This document shows positions 50,674 through 59,079 of a stretch of 64,000 nucleotides of DNA, one piece after another (positions within the stretch are counted from its first letter, which is position 1; each line of letters begins with the position of its first letter). This DNA comes from Kitasatospora sp. NBC_01246 (GTDB lineage Bacteria > Actinomycetota > Actinomycetes > Streptomycetales > Streptomycetaceae): positions 5,766,001 through 5,830,000 of the forward strand of contig NZ_CP108484.1 of the NCBI RefSeq assembly GCF_036226505.1, in the 5' to 3' direction. The notes under the pieces were generated by a model. The model did not search any database. It was not told the origin of the DNA and saw only the letters and a program-made list of their open reading frames with translations. The position numbers and the translations under genes were made by a program.

Positions 50674-51576
50674 TCAGTACCGCTCAAGGGCCGGCGGGGT
50701 GGGCGCGGCCGAGCCGGAGAGGCCGAGGGTGGCGTCGTACGCCTTCTTCCAGTCGCCGTTGTCCTGGTGCGCCTTCAGGGCGTCGCTGATGGCGCCCCGC
50801 AGGGCGGCGTCGTCCTTGTTCAGGCCCACGCCGTAGTTCTCCTTGGTGAACGGCTTGCCGACCACCTTGAGCTTGGGCGCGTACTTGGAGGCGTAGCCCT
50901 TGAGGATGGCGTCGTCCGTGGTGACGGCGTCGACCTCGCCCGACAGCAGCTTCTCGACGCAGGCCGAGTAGGTGTCGAACTGGGTGATCTTCGGCGAGTA
51001 CTGCTGGATGTTCTTGATCGAGGTGGAGCCAGTGGCGGTGCAGATGTTCTTGCCGTTGACCGACTCCGGGCCGGTGATCGAGGTGTTGTCCGCCTTGACC
51101 AGGAAGTCCTGGCCGGCGATGAAGTACGGGCCGGCGAAGGACACCGTCTTCTTGCGCTCGTCGTTGATGCTGTAGGTGCCGACGTAGAAGTCGATCTGGC
51201 CCTTGGAGATCGCGGGCTCGCGCTGCGAGGAGACCAGGGTCTGCCACTTGATCTGCTGCGGGGTGAAGCCGAGGTCCGCGGCGACCATCTTGGCGATCTC
51301 GATGTCGAAGCCGCTGCGGTCGCCGCTGGCGAGGTCCTCGAAGCCGAGGAACGGCTGGTCGGACTTGGCGCCGATGATCAGCTGGCCGCGCTTCTTGGCC
51401 TCGGCGAAGATCGCGGAGTCCACCTTCGCGTCGGTCTTGACGGTGTAGGTGGGCAGCTTGGGGGCGGTGCTGCCGCTGGCGGCGGCGTCACCGGGGGTGC
51501 CGTCCTTGCCACAGGCGGCGGTGGCGGTGAGCGCGATGGCACAGAGCGCGACGGCGAAGGTGCGACGAGTCCTCAT
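50674..51576 (-). CDS. gluB: glutamate-binding lipoprotein GluB
   Basis: 300-aa periplasmic-binding-protein-like lipoprotein. MRTRRTFAVALCAIALTATAACG has a Sec-type signal with lipobox TAAC, so Cys22 is the predicted lipid anchor. The mature part shows the SBP family 3 pattern SGFDIEIAKMVAADLG and the later EVDAVTTDDAILKGY. Start: the ATG at 51576 has AGGAGA upstream; a more distal ATG at 51612 lacks one. Belongs to gluABCD. Confidence 0.94.
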   Translation of the reverse strand: MRTRRTFAVALCAIALTATAACGKDGTPGDAAASGSTAPKLPTYTVKTDAKVDSAIFAEAKKRGQLIIGAKSDQPFLGFEDLASGDRSGFDIEIAKMVAADLGFTPQQIKWQTLVSSQREPAISKGQIDFYVGTYSINDERKKTVSFAGPYFIAGQDFLVKADNTSITGPESVNGKNICTATGSTSIKNIQQYSPKITQFDTYSACVEKLLSGEVDAVTTDDAILKGYASKYAPKLKVVGKPFTKENYGVGLNKDDAALRGAISDALKAHQDNGDWKKAYDATLGLSGSAAPTPPALERY

Positions 51577-51699
51577 GAGGGTGGTTCTCCTCGGGGCTGG
51601 GCCACGGTTCAACCGGGCTCTGGGGACAGGAAGGTGGCCGGGCGGACGTGACCGGCGCCGGCGTCCTTGCCGTCGCCGACCGGTGGTCCGTCCGGAAGC

Positions 51700-52476
51700 T
51701 CAGTGGTGCAGGATCTTCGAGAGGAAGTCCTTCGCGCGGTCGCTGCGCGGCGCGGTGAAGAAGGCCTCGGGGGTGTTCTGCTCGACGATTCGGCCGTCGG
51801 CCATGAAGAGCACGCGGTTGGCGGCGGAGCGGGCGAAGCCCATCTCGTGGGTGACGACGACCATCGTCATGCCGTCGGCGGCCAGCTGGCGCATGACCTC
51901 CAGCACCTCGTTGATCATCTCCGGGTCGAGCGCCGAGGTGGGCTCGTCGAAGAGCATCACCTTCGGGTTCATCGCCAGTGCCCGGGCGATCGCGACGCGC
52001 TGCTGCTGGCCGCCGGAGAGCTGCGCTGGGAACTTCGACGCCTGCGCGCCGACCCCGACCCGCTCCAGCAGCTCCTGGGCGGTCCGCACCGCCTTCTCGC
52101 GGGCGATCCCGCGCACCTTGACCTGGCCGAGCACCACGTTCTCCAGCACGGTCTTGTGCGCGAAGAGGTTGAAGCTCTGGAACACCATGCCGACCTCGGC
52201 GCGCAGCTTGGCCAGCTCCCGGCCCTCGGCGGGCAGCGGCCGGCCGTCGATGGTGATCGTGCCGGAGTCGACGGTCTCCAGCCGGTTGATCGTCCGGCAG
52301 AGCGTGGACTTGCCAGAGCCGGAGGGGCCGATCAGCACCACCACCTCGCCCTGGGCGATCTCCAGGTCGATGTCCTGGAGGACGTGAAGGGCACCGAAGT
52401 GCTTGTTCACCCCGTTCAGCACCACCAGCGGAGCGGTCGCGGCGGCGCTGGAGTCCTTGATCAGGCTCTCGGTCAT
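51700..52476 (-). CDS. gluA: glutamate ABC transporter ATP-binding protein GluA
   Basis: 258-aa ATPase: Walker A GPSGSGKST, Q-loop FQSFNLF, signature LSGGQQQR, Walker B VMLFDEPTSALDP, switch VVVTHEMGFAR, all of the GlnQ/HisP polar-amino-acid type. Start: ATG at 52476 with GAGGAGC 9-10 nt upstream; the frame is open further upstream but into the promoter. A good -10/-35 pair lies about 110 bp upstream, and the gluR-gluK pair is transcribed divergently beyond it. Confidence 0.94.
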   Translation of the reverse strand: MTESLIKDSSAAATAPLVVLNGVNKHFGALHVLQDIDLEIAQGEVVVLIGPSGSGKSTLCRTINRLETVDSGTITIDGRPLPAEGRELAKLRAEVGMVFQSFNLFAHKTVLENVVLGQVKVRGIAREKAVRTAQELLERVGVGAQASKFPAQLSGGQQQRVAIARALAMNPKVMLFDEPTSALDPEMINEVLEVMRQLAADGMTMVVVTHEMGFARSAANRVLFMADGRIVEQNTPEAFFTAPRSDRAKDFLSKILHH

Positions 52477-52861
52477 CGCGCCTGCTCCTCGTGTCGGCCC
52501 CCGGAGTCGAACTCCCTTGGGCGGCAGTGATGGTAGGAACCGGGGGCCTCGGCCGGCGGAGCCTCGGCCCCCGGTGGGGTGACCATAGGAGCGATGACGA
52601 TGCCACGTCAGCCGATCTGAGCGGAACTTGAGGATCACGATCCGGCCACATGCCCGGCAAGTGCCGTTCACACCGGGAAACAGGAGGGCACCGTGACAGC
52701 GGGCACCCGCACCGCCGCGCGCCGTCCCCGGCGGTCCCGGGGCGTGGCCGAGCCTGGCGTCCGGCGCTCCGCTGGCCCATACTGCGCAGGACCGGGACCT
52801 GCCCGGTGGGGCCCGTGAACATCACGTGACACCCCGGGGAACGTCGGGGGGAGGAGGAACG
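52477..52861. other. divergent gluA-gluR control region
   Basis: 385 bp with no gene. It contains the gluA promoter, and near the gluR side CATCACGTGACACC with a CACGTG palindrome. Candidate site for GluR binding, but no repeated motif is clear enough to name. Confidence 0.5.
52582..52611 (-). promoter_or_regulatory. promoter of gluABCD
   Basis: Minus strand: CTGACG, 18-nt spacer, TATGGT. Predicted start near 52575, leaving a ~100-nt leader. Confidence 0.6.
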
Positions 52862-53635
52862 ATGCGACTGCTGCTCGTCGAGGACGACGAACGTGTGGCC
52901 GCCGCGCTGGTCGCGGTCCTGGGCCGGCACGGCTTCCAGGTCAGGCACGCCCGCAGCGGGCACGAGGCGCTCGACGCGCTGGTGCCGGACGGCAACGACC
53001 CGTACCGGGTGGTCCTGCTCGACCTCGGCCTGCCCGACCGGGACGGCTTCGAGGTCTGCAGCCGGATCCGGGCCGGCAGCGGCGTGCCCGTGATCATGGT
53101 GACCGCCCGCGCCGACATCCGCTCCCGGATCCACGGCCTCAACCTCGGTGCCGACGACTACGTCACCAAGCCCTACGACATGGGCGAGTTGCTCGCCCGG
53201 ATCCACGCCGTGGCCCGGCGCGGCGCGGCACCCGCAGCCGCCGCGGTGCCCGCCCCCGACGTCGTGCCGCAGCAGGGCGGGCCGCTGGAGTCCCGCGGCA
53301 TCCTGATCGACCGCGAGCGCCGCCGGGTCAGCGTGGACGGCCGGGACGTCCCGCTCACCCGCAAGGAGTTCGACCTGCTGGCGCTGCTCGCGCAGAGCCC
53401 CGGCGTGGTCTACCGCCGCGAGCAGATCTTCAGCGAGGTCTGGCGCAGCGGCTGGGAGGGCAACGGCCGCACCCTGGAGGTGCACATCGGCTCGCTGCGC
53501 ACCAAGCTCGCGCTGCCCGGGCTGGTCGAGGCCGTCCGCGGCGTCGGCTACCGGCTGATCCCCGAGAGCCCGGCCGCCGCCGGGTCCGCCGCGACGGCCG
53601 CGGCGCAAGCCCCCCAGGCCCGCGCGGAGCACTGA
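52862..53635 (+). CDS. gluR: OmpR-family response regulator GluR
   Basis: 257-aa response regulator. Receiver residues 1-120 have the acidic triad Glu7/Asp8/Asp9, phosphoacceptor Asp54 (LLDLGLPDRDGF), Thr (MVTARAD) and Lys (YVTKPYD). An Ala/Pro linker leads to a winged-helix output domain (about 150-240, LTRKEFDLLALLAQ... YRREQIFSEVW... LRTKLALPGLVEAVRGVGYRL). GluR of S. coelicolor, in the same position, controls gluABCD in response to glutamate. Start: ATG after GGAGGAGGAA. gluK follows after 6 nt. Confidence 0.92.
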   Translation: MRLLLVEDDERVAAALVAVLGRHGFQVRHARSGHEALDALVPDGNDPYRVVLLDLGLPDRDGFEVCSRIRAGSGVPVIMVTARADIRSRIHGLNLGADDYVTKPYDMGELLARIHAVARRGAAPAAAAVPAPDVVPQQGGPLESRGILIDRERRRVSVDGRDVPLTRKEFDLLALLAQSPGVVYRREQIFSEVWRSGWEGNGRTLEVHIGSLRTKLALPGLVEAVRGVGYRLIPESPAAAGSAATAAAQAPQARAEH

Positions 53636-53641
53636 TCGCAC

Positions 53642-55078
53642 GTGCGTACCCGCCTGCTCGGGATCCTGCTCGCCCTGATGCTCTGCGTACTGGCCGCTCT
53701 CGGGCTGCCGCTCGCCGCGGCGGTCGCGGCCGCCGAGCAGAGCCGGGTGGTCGTCGACCGGCTCGACGACGCCGCCCGGTTCGCCCAGGACCTGCCCACC
53801 TCGGGCGTCTCCGGGCTGGAGTCCGCCCTCAAGGGGGAGTCCCAGCCCGCTCCCGGCGACCTCAGCCGCCGGCACGCGCTGGACGCCGAGGTGGCGCGCT
53901 ACCACGACCTCTACGGCGTGCGGCTCGGCATCTTCCAGCGCGACGGCCTGCCGATCGCCACCGCCCCCGAGGACTGGCGGGTACCCGCCGGCGGTTGGGG
54001 CGAGCAGGCCTTCCAGGAGGCCCTGGACGGGCGGCGCAGCCACAACCCGCCGCAGGTCTGGCCGTGGACCCCCGACCGGACCCTGACCATCGCCACCCCG
54101 GTGGTCCGGGACGGCGACGTGGTCGCCGTGGTGCTCAGCGAGTCCCCGACCGGGCCGATGCGCACCCGGGTGCTGCACCGCTGGCTGGTGATCGGGGCCG
54201 GCGAGGCCGCCGCGATGATCGTCGCGGTGCTGCTGGCCGTCCGGCTCACCGAGTGGGTGCTGCGGCCCGTCCGGACTCTCGACCGGGCCACCCACGACAT
54301 CGCCACCGGCCGGATGAACGCCCGGGTGGCGCCCGGCGGCGGGCCGCCCGAACTGCAGCGCCTGGCCCGCTCGTTCAACGACATGGCCGACCATGTGGTG
54401 CTCGCCCTGGACCAGCAGAAGGCCTTCGTCGCGGACGCCTCGCACCAGCTGCGCAACCCGCTGGCGGCGCTGCTGCTGCGGGTCGAGGTGCTGGGCCTGG
54501 AGCTGCCCGAGGGGCACGACGAGGAGCTCGGCAGGGTCCGGGAGGAGGGCGTCCGGCTGGCCCGGGTGCTGGACGACCTGCTGGGACTGGCCACCGCCGA
54601 GCACGCCCGCCCCGAGCCGGAGCCGACCGACCTGGTCGCGCTCACCCTGGCCCGGGCGGACGCCTGGCGGCCGGTGGCCCAGCAGCGCGGGATCGAGCTC
54701 GGCTGGGAGGGCCCGGCGCTCGCCCTCGGCATGGCCGACCCGATCGGCTTCGGCAGCGCGCTGGACGCCGTGGTCGACAACGCGCTCAAGTTCGGCCCGG
54801 CCGGCAGCCGGGTCCGGGTGCTGGTGGCGGTGCGGCGCGACGAGGTCGCGGTGACCGTCTCGGATGCCGGGCCGGGGCTCGCCGAGGAGGAGCTGGCCCG
54901 GGCCGGCGACCGGTTCTGGCGCAGCGCGCGTCACCAGAACGTGGACGGCTCGGGGCTCGGGCTCTCGATCGCCCGCACCCTCCTGCTGGCCGCCGGCGGC
55001 TCGCTCACCTTCGCCCCGGTCCGGCCGACCGGCCTCGCGGTGACGCTGGCGGTGCCGCGGGCGGGCAAGAAGCTCTGA
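53642..55078 (+). CDS. gluK: sensor histidine kinase GluK
   Basis: 478-aa membrane kinase. Membrane helix at about 5-30, an extracytoplasmic sensor domain of ~150 residues, second helix about 182-203, HAMP 204-258, HisKA with His268 in ADASHQLRNPLAALLLR, and GHKL ATPase motifs (VDNALKFG, DAGPGLAEEELAR, GSGLGLSIA). Start: GTG 6 nt after the gluR stop. Partner of GluR in glutamate sensing. Convergent with the TAXI-protein gene, separated by an 80-bp GC-rich repeat region. Confidence 0.92.
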   Translation: MRTRLLGILLALMLCVLAALGLPLAAAVAAAEQSRVVVDRLDDAARFAQDLPTSGVSGLESALKGESQPAPGDLSRRHALDAEVARYHDLYGVRLGIFQRDGLPIATAPEDWRVPAGGWGEQAFQEALDGRRSHNPPQVWPWTPDRTLTIATPVVRDGDVVAVVLSESPTGPMRTRVLHRWLVIGAGEAAAMIVAVLLAVRLTEWVLRPVRTLDRATHDIATGRMNARVAPGGGPPELQRLARSFNDMADHVVLALDQQKAFVADASHQLRNPLAALLLRVEVLGLELPEGHDEELGRVREEGVRLARVLDDLLGLATAEHARPEPEPTDLVALTLARADAWRPVAQQRGIELGWEGPALALGMADPIGFGSALDAVVDNALKFGPAGSRVRVLVAVRRDEVAVTVSDAGPGLAEEELARAGDRFWRSARHQNVDGSGLGLSIARTLLLAAGGSLTFAPVRPTGLAVTLAVPRAGKKL

Positions 55079-55129
55079 CGGCCGGGGCCGGGGCCGGGGC
55101 GGTTCGGGGCCCCGGGGGTCCGGGCCTCG

Positions 55130-55161
55130 CGGTGTCAGGACCTCACGGTGTCAGGACCTCA
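55130..55161. repeat. tandem duplication of a 16-bp unit
   Basis: CGGTGTCAGGACCTCA occurs twice head to tail. The second copy includes the stop codon of the TAXI-family gene on the minus strand. It is preceded by a short (GGGCC)n run at 55081-55100. Confidence 0.9.
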
Positions 55162-56178
55162 CGGCTTCACCGAGCGGTAGTAGCGCATCGCGCCCTCGTG
55201 CAGCGGGAGCGGGTCGGTGTAGACGGCGGTGCGCAGGTCGACCAGCTGGGCGGCGTGGACCTGGGCGCCGATCTGGTCGCGGCTGTCTATCACCGCCCGG
55301 GTCATCCCCTGCACCAGGTCGGTGTCCACGTCCTCGCGGGTGATCAGCAGGTTGGGCACGGCCACCGTGGCGACGGCGTCCTTGGGCTCGGCGTTGGGGT
55401 AGGTGCCCTTCGGCATGGTGGCCGCCCGGTAGGCGTCGGTGCCGCCGCCCTCGACCTTGTGCACGGCCTCGGCGAGGTCGCCGAGCGGTACGAGCCTGAT
55501 CCCGATGTGGTCGGACAGGTCGGTCAGCGCGCTGGTCGGCAGCCCGCCGGACCAGAAGAAGGCGTCCAGCTTGCCGGCCCGCAGCTGGTCGGCGGCGTCG
55601 CCGACGCCCAGCATGACCGGCGTGATGTCGTGGTCCGGGTCGAGGCCGGCCGAGGAGAGCAGCCGTCTGGTCACCAGGTTCACCCCGGACAGGGCCTGCC
55701 CGACGCCGACCCGCTTGCCCTTGAGGTCGGCCGTCCGGCGCACCGTCGAGTCGGCGGGGACGATCAGCTGGAGGTAGTCGTCGTAGAGCCGGGCGATGGC
55801 CCGCAGCCGGTCCTTGCCGGGGCCGGAGTACTCGGCGACGGCGTCGGCGGTCGCGATCGCGAAGTCGTCCTGGCCGCTGGTGACCCGGGCCAGGTTGTCG
55901 ATCGAGCCCTGCGAGTTGTCCAGCCGCAGCCGCACCCCCGGCATCGCCCTGGCGACGTGGGTCTGCAGCAGTTGCCCGTACCGGTCGTAGACGCCGCGCT
56001 GGACCCCGGTGGCGAAGCCGGTCTCGCCGCGCGGGTAGTCGGGCGTGCGGCCCGCCGAGAGCCACCAGCCGCCGAACCCGGCCGCCACCAGCACCAGGAC
56101 CAGCAGCGTCCGCCACAGCGGGCTGCGGGCGGCGGCGCGGAGGGCGCCGCCGGGGCGGGGATCGGGGGAGGGGGCCAT
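55159..56178 (-). CDS. TAXI-family (TRAP-associated) solute-binding protein, orphan
   Basis: 339-aa exported binding protein with a single N-terminal membrane helix (about 22-42) and no lipobox Cys. The TAXI fold is indicated by ETGFATGVQRGVYDRYGQLL, LDNSQGSIDNLARVTSGQDDFAI and the LKGKRVGVGQALSGVNLVTRRLL block. TAXI proteins usually deliver glutamate or similar acids to TRAP permeases, but no dctQ/dctM-type gene is present here. Its place beside gluK and the glutamate importer suggests a sensing accessory rather than a transporter part; that is inference. Convergent with gluK, divergent from miaB. Confidence 0.85.
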   Translation of the reverse strand: MAPSPDPRPGGALRAAARSPLWRTLLVLVLVAAGFGGWWLSAGRTPDYPRGETGFATGVQRGVYDRYGQLLQTHVARAMPGVRLRLDNSQGSIDNLARVTSGQDDFAIATADAVAEYSGPGKDRLRAIARLYDDYLQLIVPADSTVRRTADLKGKRVGVGQALSGVNLVTRRLLSSAGLDPDHDITPVMLGVGDAADQLRAGKLDAFFWSGGLPTSALTDLSDHIGIRLVPLGDLAEAVHKVEGGGTDAYRAATMPKGTYPNAEPKDAVATVAVPNLLITREDVDTDLVQGMTRAVIDSRDQIGAQVHAAQLVDLRTAVYTDPLPLHEGAMRYYRSVKP

Positions 56179-56296
56179 GCAGGGATAGTGCCAGGCGCGG
56201 GCGGCGAACGGGAGGGGCGCAGGCCGGGGCGGGTGGCGGCCGGCGCCCGTAGAGCGGGCGGGCGGCGCCCGGGGGAAAGCCCTTCGCGGGTGCCCG

Positions 56297-56302
56297 TACC
56301 CT
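56297..56302 (+). promoter_or_regulatory. -10 element of miaB (leaderless)
   Basis: TACCCT, exactly 7 nt before the GTG start at 56309; no Shine-Dalgarno. Confidence 0.55.
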
Positions 56303-56308
56303 GGTTGG

Positions 56309-57805
56309 GTGAGCGGTGAGAGCGGATTGAAGAGCTACAAGGTCGTCACGTACGGCTGCCAGATGAACGTCCACGACTCCGAGCGGCTGTCCGGGCTGCT
56401 GGAGGACGCCGGGTACGTGAAGGCAGGGCAGGACGGCGACCCGGACCTGGTCGTGTTCAACACCTGCGCGGTGCGCGAGAACGCCGACAACAAGCTGTAC
56501 GGCAACCTCGGGCAGCTGGCGCCGGTGAAGAGCCGCCACCGGGGCATGCAGATCGCCGTCGGCGGCTGCCTGGCGCAGAAGGACCGCGACACCATCGTCC
56601 GCAAGGCCCCCTGGGTCGACGTGGTGTTCGGCACCCACAACATCGGGCACCTGCCCGCGCTGCTGGAGCGGGCCGCGGTCGAGCGCAAGGCCCAGGTCGA
56701 GATCCTGGAGTCGCTGGAGACCTTCCCGTCCACGCTGCCCACCCGCCGCGAGTCCGCGTACGCCGCGTGGGTGGCCATCTCGGTCGGCTGCAACAACACC
56801 TGTACGTTCTGCATCGTCCCCGCGCTGCGCGGCAAGGAGGAGGACCGCCGCCCGGGCGACGTCCTCGCCGAGATCGAGGCGCTGGTCGGCGAGGGCGTCA
56901 TCGAGGTCACCCTGCTGGGCCAGAACGTCAACGCCTACGGCTCCGACCTGGGTGACCGCGAGGCGTTCTCCAAGCTGCTGCGCGCCGCCGGGCAGATCGA
57001 GGGCCTGGAGCGGATCCGCTTCACCTCGCCGCACCCGCGGGACTTCACCGACGACGTGATCGCTGCGATGGCCGAGACCCCGAACGTGATGCACCAGCTG
57101 CACATGCCGCTGCAGTCCGGCTCGGACACCGTGCTCAAGGCGATGCGCCGCTCGTACCGGCAGGAGCGCTTCCTCGGCATCATCCGGAAGGTGCGCGAGG
57201 CGATGCCGGACGCGGCCATCTCCACCGACATCATCGTGGGCTTCCCCGGCGAGACCGAGGAGGACTTCGAGCAGACCATGCACACCGTGCGCGAGGCCCG
57301 CTTCACCAACGCCTTCACCTTCCAGTACTCCAAGCGCCCCGGCACCCCGGCCGCCGAGATGGAGAACCAGGTGCCGAAGGCCGTCGTGCAGGCCCGCTAC
57401 GACCGGCTGATCGCGCTCCAGGAGGAGATCTCCTGGGAGGAGAACAAGAAGCAGGTCGGACGCACCCTGGAGATCCTGGTCGCCGAGGGCGAGGGCAAGA
57501 AGGACGACCGGACCGACCGGCTCTCCGGCCGCGCGCCCGACAACCGGCTGGTGCACTTCACCCGGCCCGCCGAGCCGGTGCGCCCGGGCGACACGGTGAC
57601 CGTCGAGATCACCTACGCCGCCCCGCACCACCTGCTGGCCGAGGGCCCGACCCTCGGGGTGCGCCGCACCCGGGCCGGCGACGCCTGGGAGAAGCGCCAG
57701 GCGGCCCCGGCGGCCAAGCCGGCCGGCGTGATGCTCGGTCTGCCCACCATCGGCGCCCCGGCGCCGGTGGCGGCCCCCGCGGCGGGCGGCTGCTGCGGCG
57801 ACTGA
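56309..57805 (+). CDS. miaB: tRNA-2-methylthio-N6-dimethylallyladenosine synthase
   Basis: 498-aa radical-SAM methylthiotransferase that completes ms2i6A37 on tRNAs reading UNN codons, acting after MiaA (2.8 kb downstream). Auxiliary-cluster Cys17, Cys53 and Cys87; radical-SAM C161-x3-C165-x2-C168 in VGCNNTCTFC; TRAM domain near 370-440. The C-terminal ~50 residues are an Ala/Pro tail ending in GGCCGD, a Cys pair outside the conserved domains. Start: GTG; the first residues give MSGESGLKSYKVVTYGCQMN as in Streptomyces orthologues. Confidence 0.97.
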   Translation: MSGESGLKSYKVVTYGCQMNVHDSERLSGLLEDAGYVKAGQDGDPDLVVFNTCAVRENADNKLYGNLGQLAPVKSRHRGMQIAVGGCLAQKDRDTIVRKAPWVDVVFGTHNIGHLPALLERAAVERKAQVEILESLETFPSTLPTRRESAYAAWVAISVGCNNTCTFCIVPALRGKEEDRRPGDVLAEIEALVGEGVIEVTLLGQNVNAYGSDLGDREAFSKLLRAAGQIEGLERIRFTSPHPRDFTDDVIAAMAETPNVMHQLHMPLQSGSDTVLKAMRRSYRQERFLGIIRKVREAMPDAAISTDIIVGFPGETEEDFEQTMHTVREARFTNAFTFQYSKRPGTPAAEMENQVPKAVVQARYDRLIALQEEISWEENKKQVGRTLEILVAEGEGKKDDRTDRLSGRAPDNRLVHFTRPAEPVRPGDTVTVEITYAAPHHLLAEGPTLGVRRTRAGDAWEKRQAAPAAKPAGVMLGLPTIGAPAPVAAPAAGGCCGD

Positions 57806-57820
57806 CCGGCGCTCCTTCGA

Positions 57821-57853
57821 CGGCCCGGCGGGATCTCGGATCCCGCCGGGCCG
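57821..57853 (+). terminator. terminator after miaB
   Basis: Perfect 14-bp inverted repeat (57821-57834 against 57840-57853) with a 5-nt CTCGG loop, starting 16 nt after the stop. Confidence 0.85.
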
Positions 57854-57888
57854 CCGTCGTCCCCGGCCGAACGGCCGTCCTTCTTCGT

Positions 57889-57894
57889 TAGAGT
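57889..57894 (+). promoter_or_regulatory. -10 element of the extradiol-dioxygenase-like gene (leaderless)
   Basis: TAGAGT, exactly 7 nt before the ATG at 57902. Confidence 0.55.
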
Positions 57895-57901
57895 GATCCA
57901 C

Positions 57902-58600
57902 ATGCTGGTTGCCGCCGCCGTCTGCCCCTGTCCGCCGCTGCTCGTCCCGGAGGTCGCCGCCGGCGCCGCCGCCGAGCTGGAGCCGCTGCGCGCGGCCTGC
58001 GACGAGGCGCTCGCCGCGCTGCTCGCGGCCGGACCGGAGCTGGTCGTGGTGGTCGGGACCGGTCCCGAGCCCGAGGTCTGGACCGAGGGCGGCGCGGGCT
58101 CCTTCCACCGGTACGGCGTGCCGCTGGTGGCCAAGCTGCCGTCCGGCCGGGTCGAGGGGCCGGAGCTGAGCCCCGCGCTGACCGTCGGCGCCTGGCTGCT
58201 GGAGCGGGCCGGGGCCACCGTGCCGACGCACGCCTGCGCGGTGCCCGCCGACGCGCCCGCCGACCGGATGCTCGGGCTGGGCCAGGGGCTGGCCGGGCTG
58301 GCCGACCGGGTCGGGCTGCTGGTGATGGGCGACGGCAGCGCCTGCCGCTCGCTGAAGGCGCCGGGCTACCTGGACGAGCGGGCCGAGGGCTTCGACGCGG
58401 TGATCGCGGACGCGCTGGGCTCGGCGGACACTGCGGCGCTGGCCGCCGTCGACCCGGGCCTGGCCGGCGAGCTGCTGGCCGAGGGCCGGGCCCCCTGGCA
58501 GGTGCTGGCCGGCGCCGCCGGGGGCGCCGGCCTCACCGCGCGGCTGGGCTACCGGGACGCGCCGTACGGGGTCGGGTACTTCGTCGCGTCCTGGAGCTGA
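57902..58600 (+). CDS. class III extradiol dioxygenase LigB-like protein
   Basis: 232-aa soluble protein with the LigB-like start LVAAAVCPCPPLLVPEVA and the later VVVVGTGPE, LLVMGDGSACRS and GYRDAPYGVGYFVASW blocks. It is conserved next to miaB in streptomycetes. In true extradiol enzymes two His and a Glu bind iron; here the corresponding early CPHPP motif reads CPCPP, so a Cys replaces the first expected His ligand. Catalytic activity is therefore uncertain. The ATG at 57902 is preferred to the GTG at 57893 because a -10 hexamer precedes it by 7 nt. Confidence 0.75.
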   Translation: MLVAAAVCPCPPLLVPEVAAGAAAELEPLRAACDEALAALLAAGPELVVVVGTGPEPEVWTEGGAGSFHRYGVPLVAKLPSGRVEGPELSPALTVGAWLLERAGATVPTHACAVPADAPADRMLGLGQGLAGLADRVGLLVMGDGSACRSLKAPGYLDERAEGFDAVIADALGSADTAALAAVDPGLAGELLAEGRAPWQVLAGAAGGAGLTARLGYRDAPYGVGYFVASWS

Positions 58601-58649
58601 GACCGAGCCCGGGGAGCGGGTCGGCGAGCGGCCCGGGAGCGGGCCGGGA

Positions 58650-58919
58650 TCAGGCGGACGGGCCGCCGGCACCGGGAGCGCCGGGAGCCCCTGGAGCGCC
58701 CGGGTCGCCGGGCTTGTGGGCGAAGTCGTCGACCGCCCCCTTGGCCTTGCTGGCGCCGTGCTCGATCTTGTCGCTGTACTTGCCCTTGGTCGCCTTGTCG
58801 ATCGCGCCGCCGGCCTTGTCCACCACCTGCTCGATCTGCTCGCTGTGCTTGCCGGCCAGTTCGCTCGCCTTCCCCTTGAGCTCGCCGGCCTTGCCCTTGA
58901 GGTTGTCCATCAGACCCAT
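58650..58919 (-). CDS. MT0933/Rv0909-like antitoxin-family small protein
   Basis: 89-aa Lys/Ala/Gly-rich helical protein. The first 65 residues (MGLMDNLKGKAGELKGKASE... DKAGGAIDKATKGKYSDKI... GASKAKGAVDDFA) match the MT0933-like antitoxin family and resemble CsbD/LEA-like hydrophilic repeats. The last ~20 residues are a Gly/Ala/Pro tail. No toxin gene (Rv0910-like) is adjacent: the neighbours are the dioxygenase-like gene and miaA. It may instead be a stress-protective hydrophilic protein. Convergent with the dioxygenase-like gene, divergent from miaA. Confidence 0.75.
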   Translation of the reverse strand: MGLMDNLKGKAGELKGKASELAGKHSEQIEQVVDKAGGAIDKATKGKYSDKIEHGASKAKGAVDDFAHKPGDPGAPGAPGAPGAGGPSA

Positions 58920-59079
58920 GGTGGTCTCACCGTTCCTCTCTGTTTCCTGCTCAACGTCCGTCGTGGCCGAACCGTTCGCAGCCCGGTGAAAACGGCCGGA
59001 ACCGCTCATATCGTCGCCCGGTGGGGCCGGACGGACGGGGAGGTCACCGGCGCGGCGACGGTTTTGCGAGACTGGTCCG

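Noticed and set aside
30309..57805. rimO and miaB considered as duplicate copies of one gene.
   Set aside because: Each has the diagnostic sequence of its own subfamily around the radical-SAM cluster and its own conserved neighbours.
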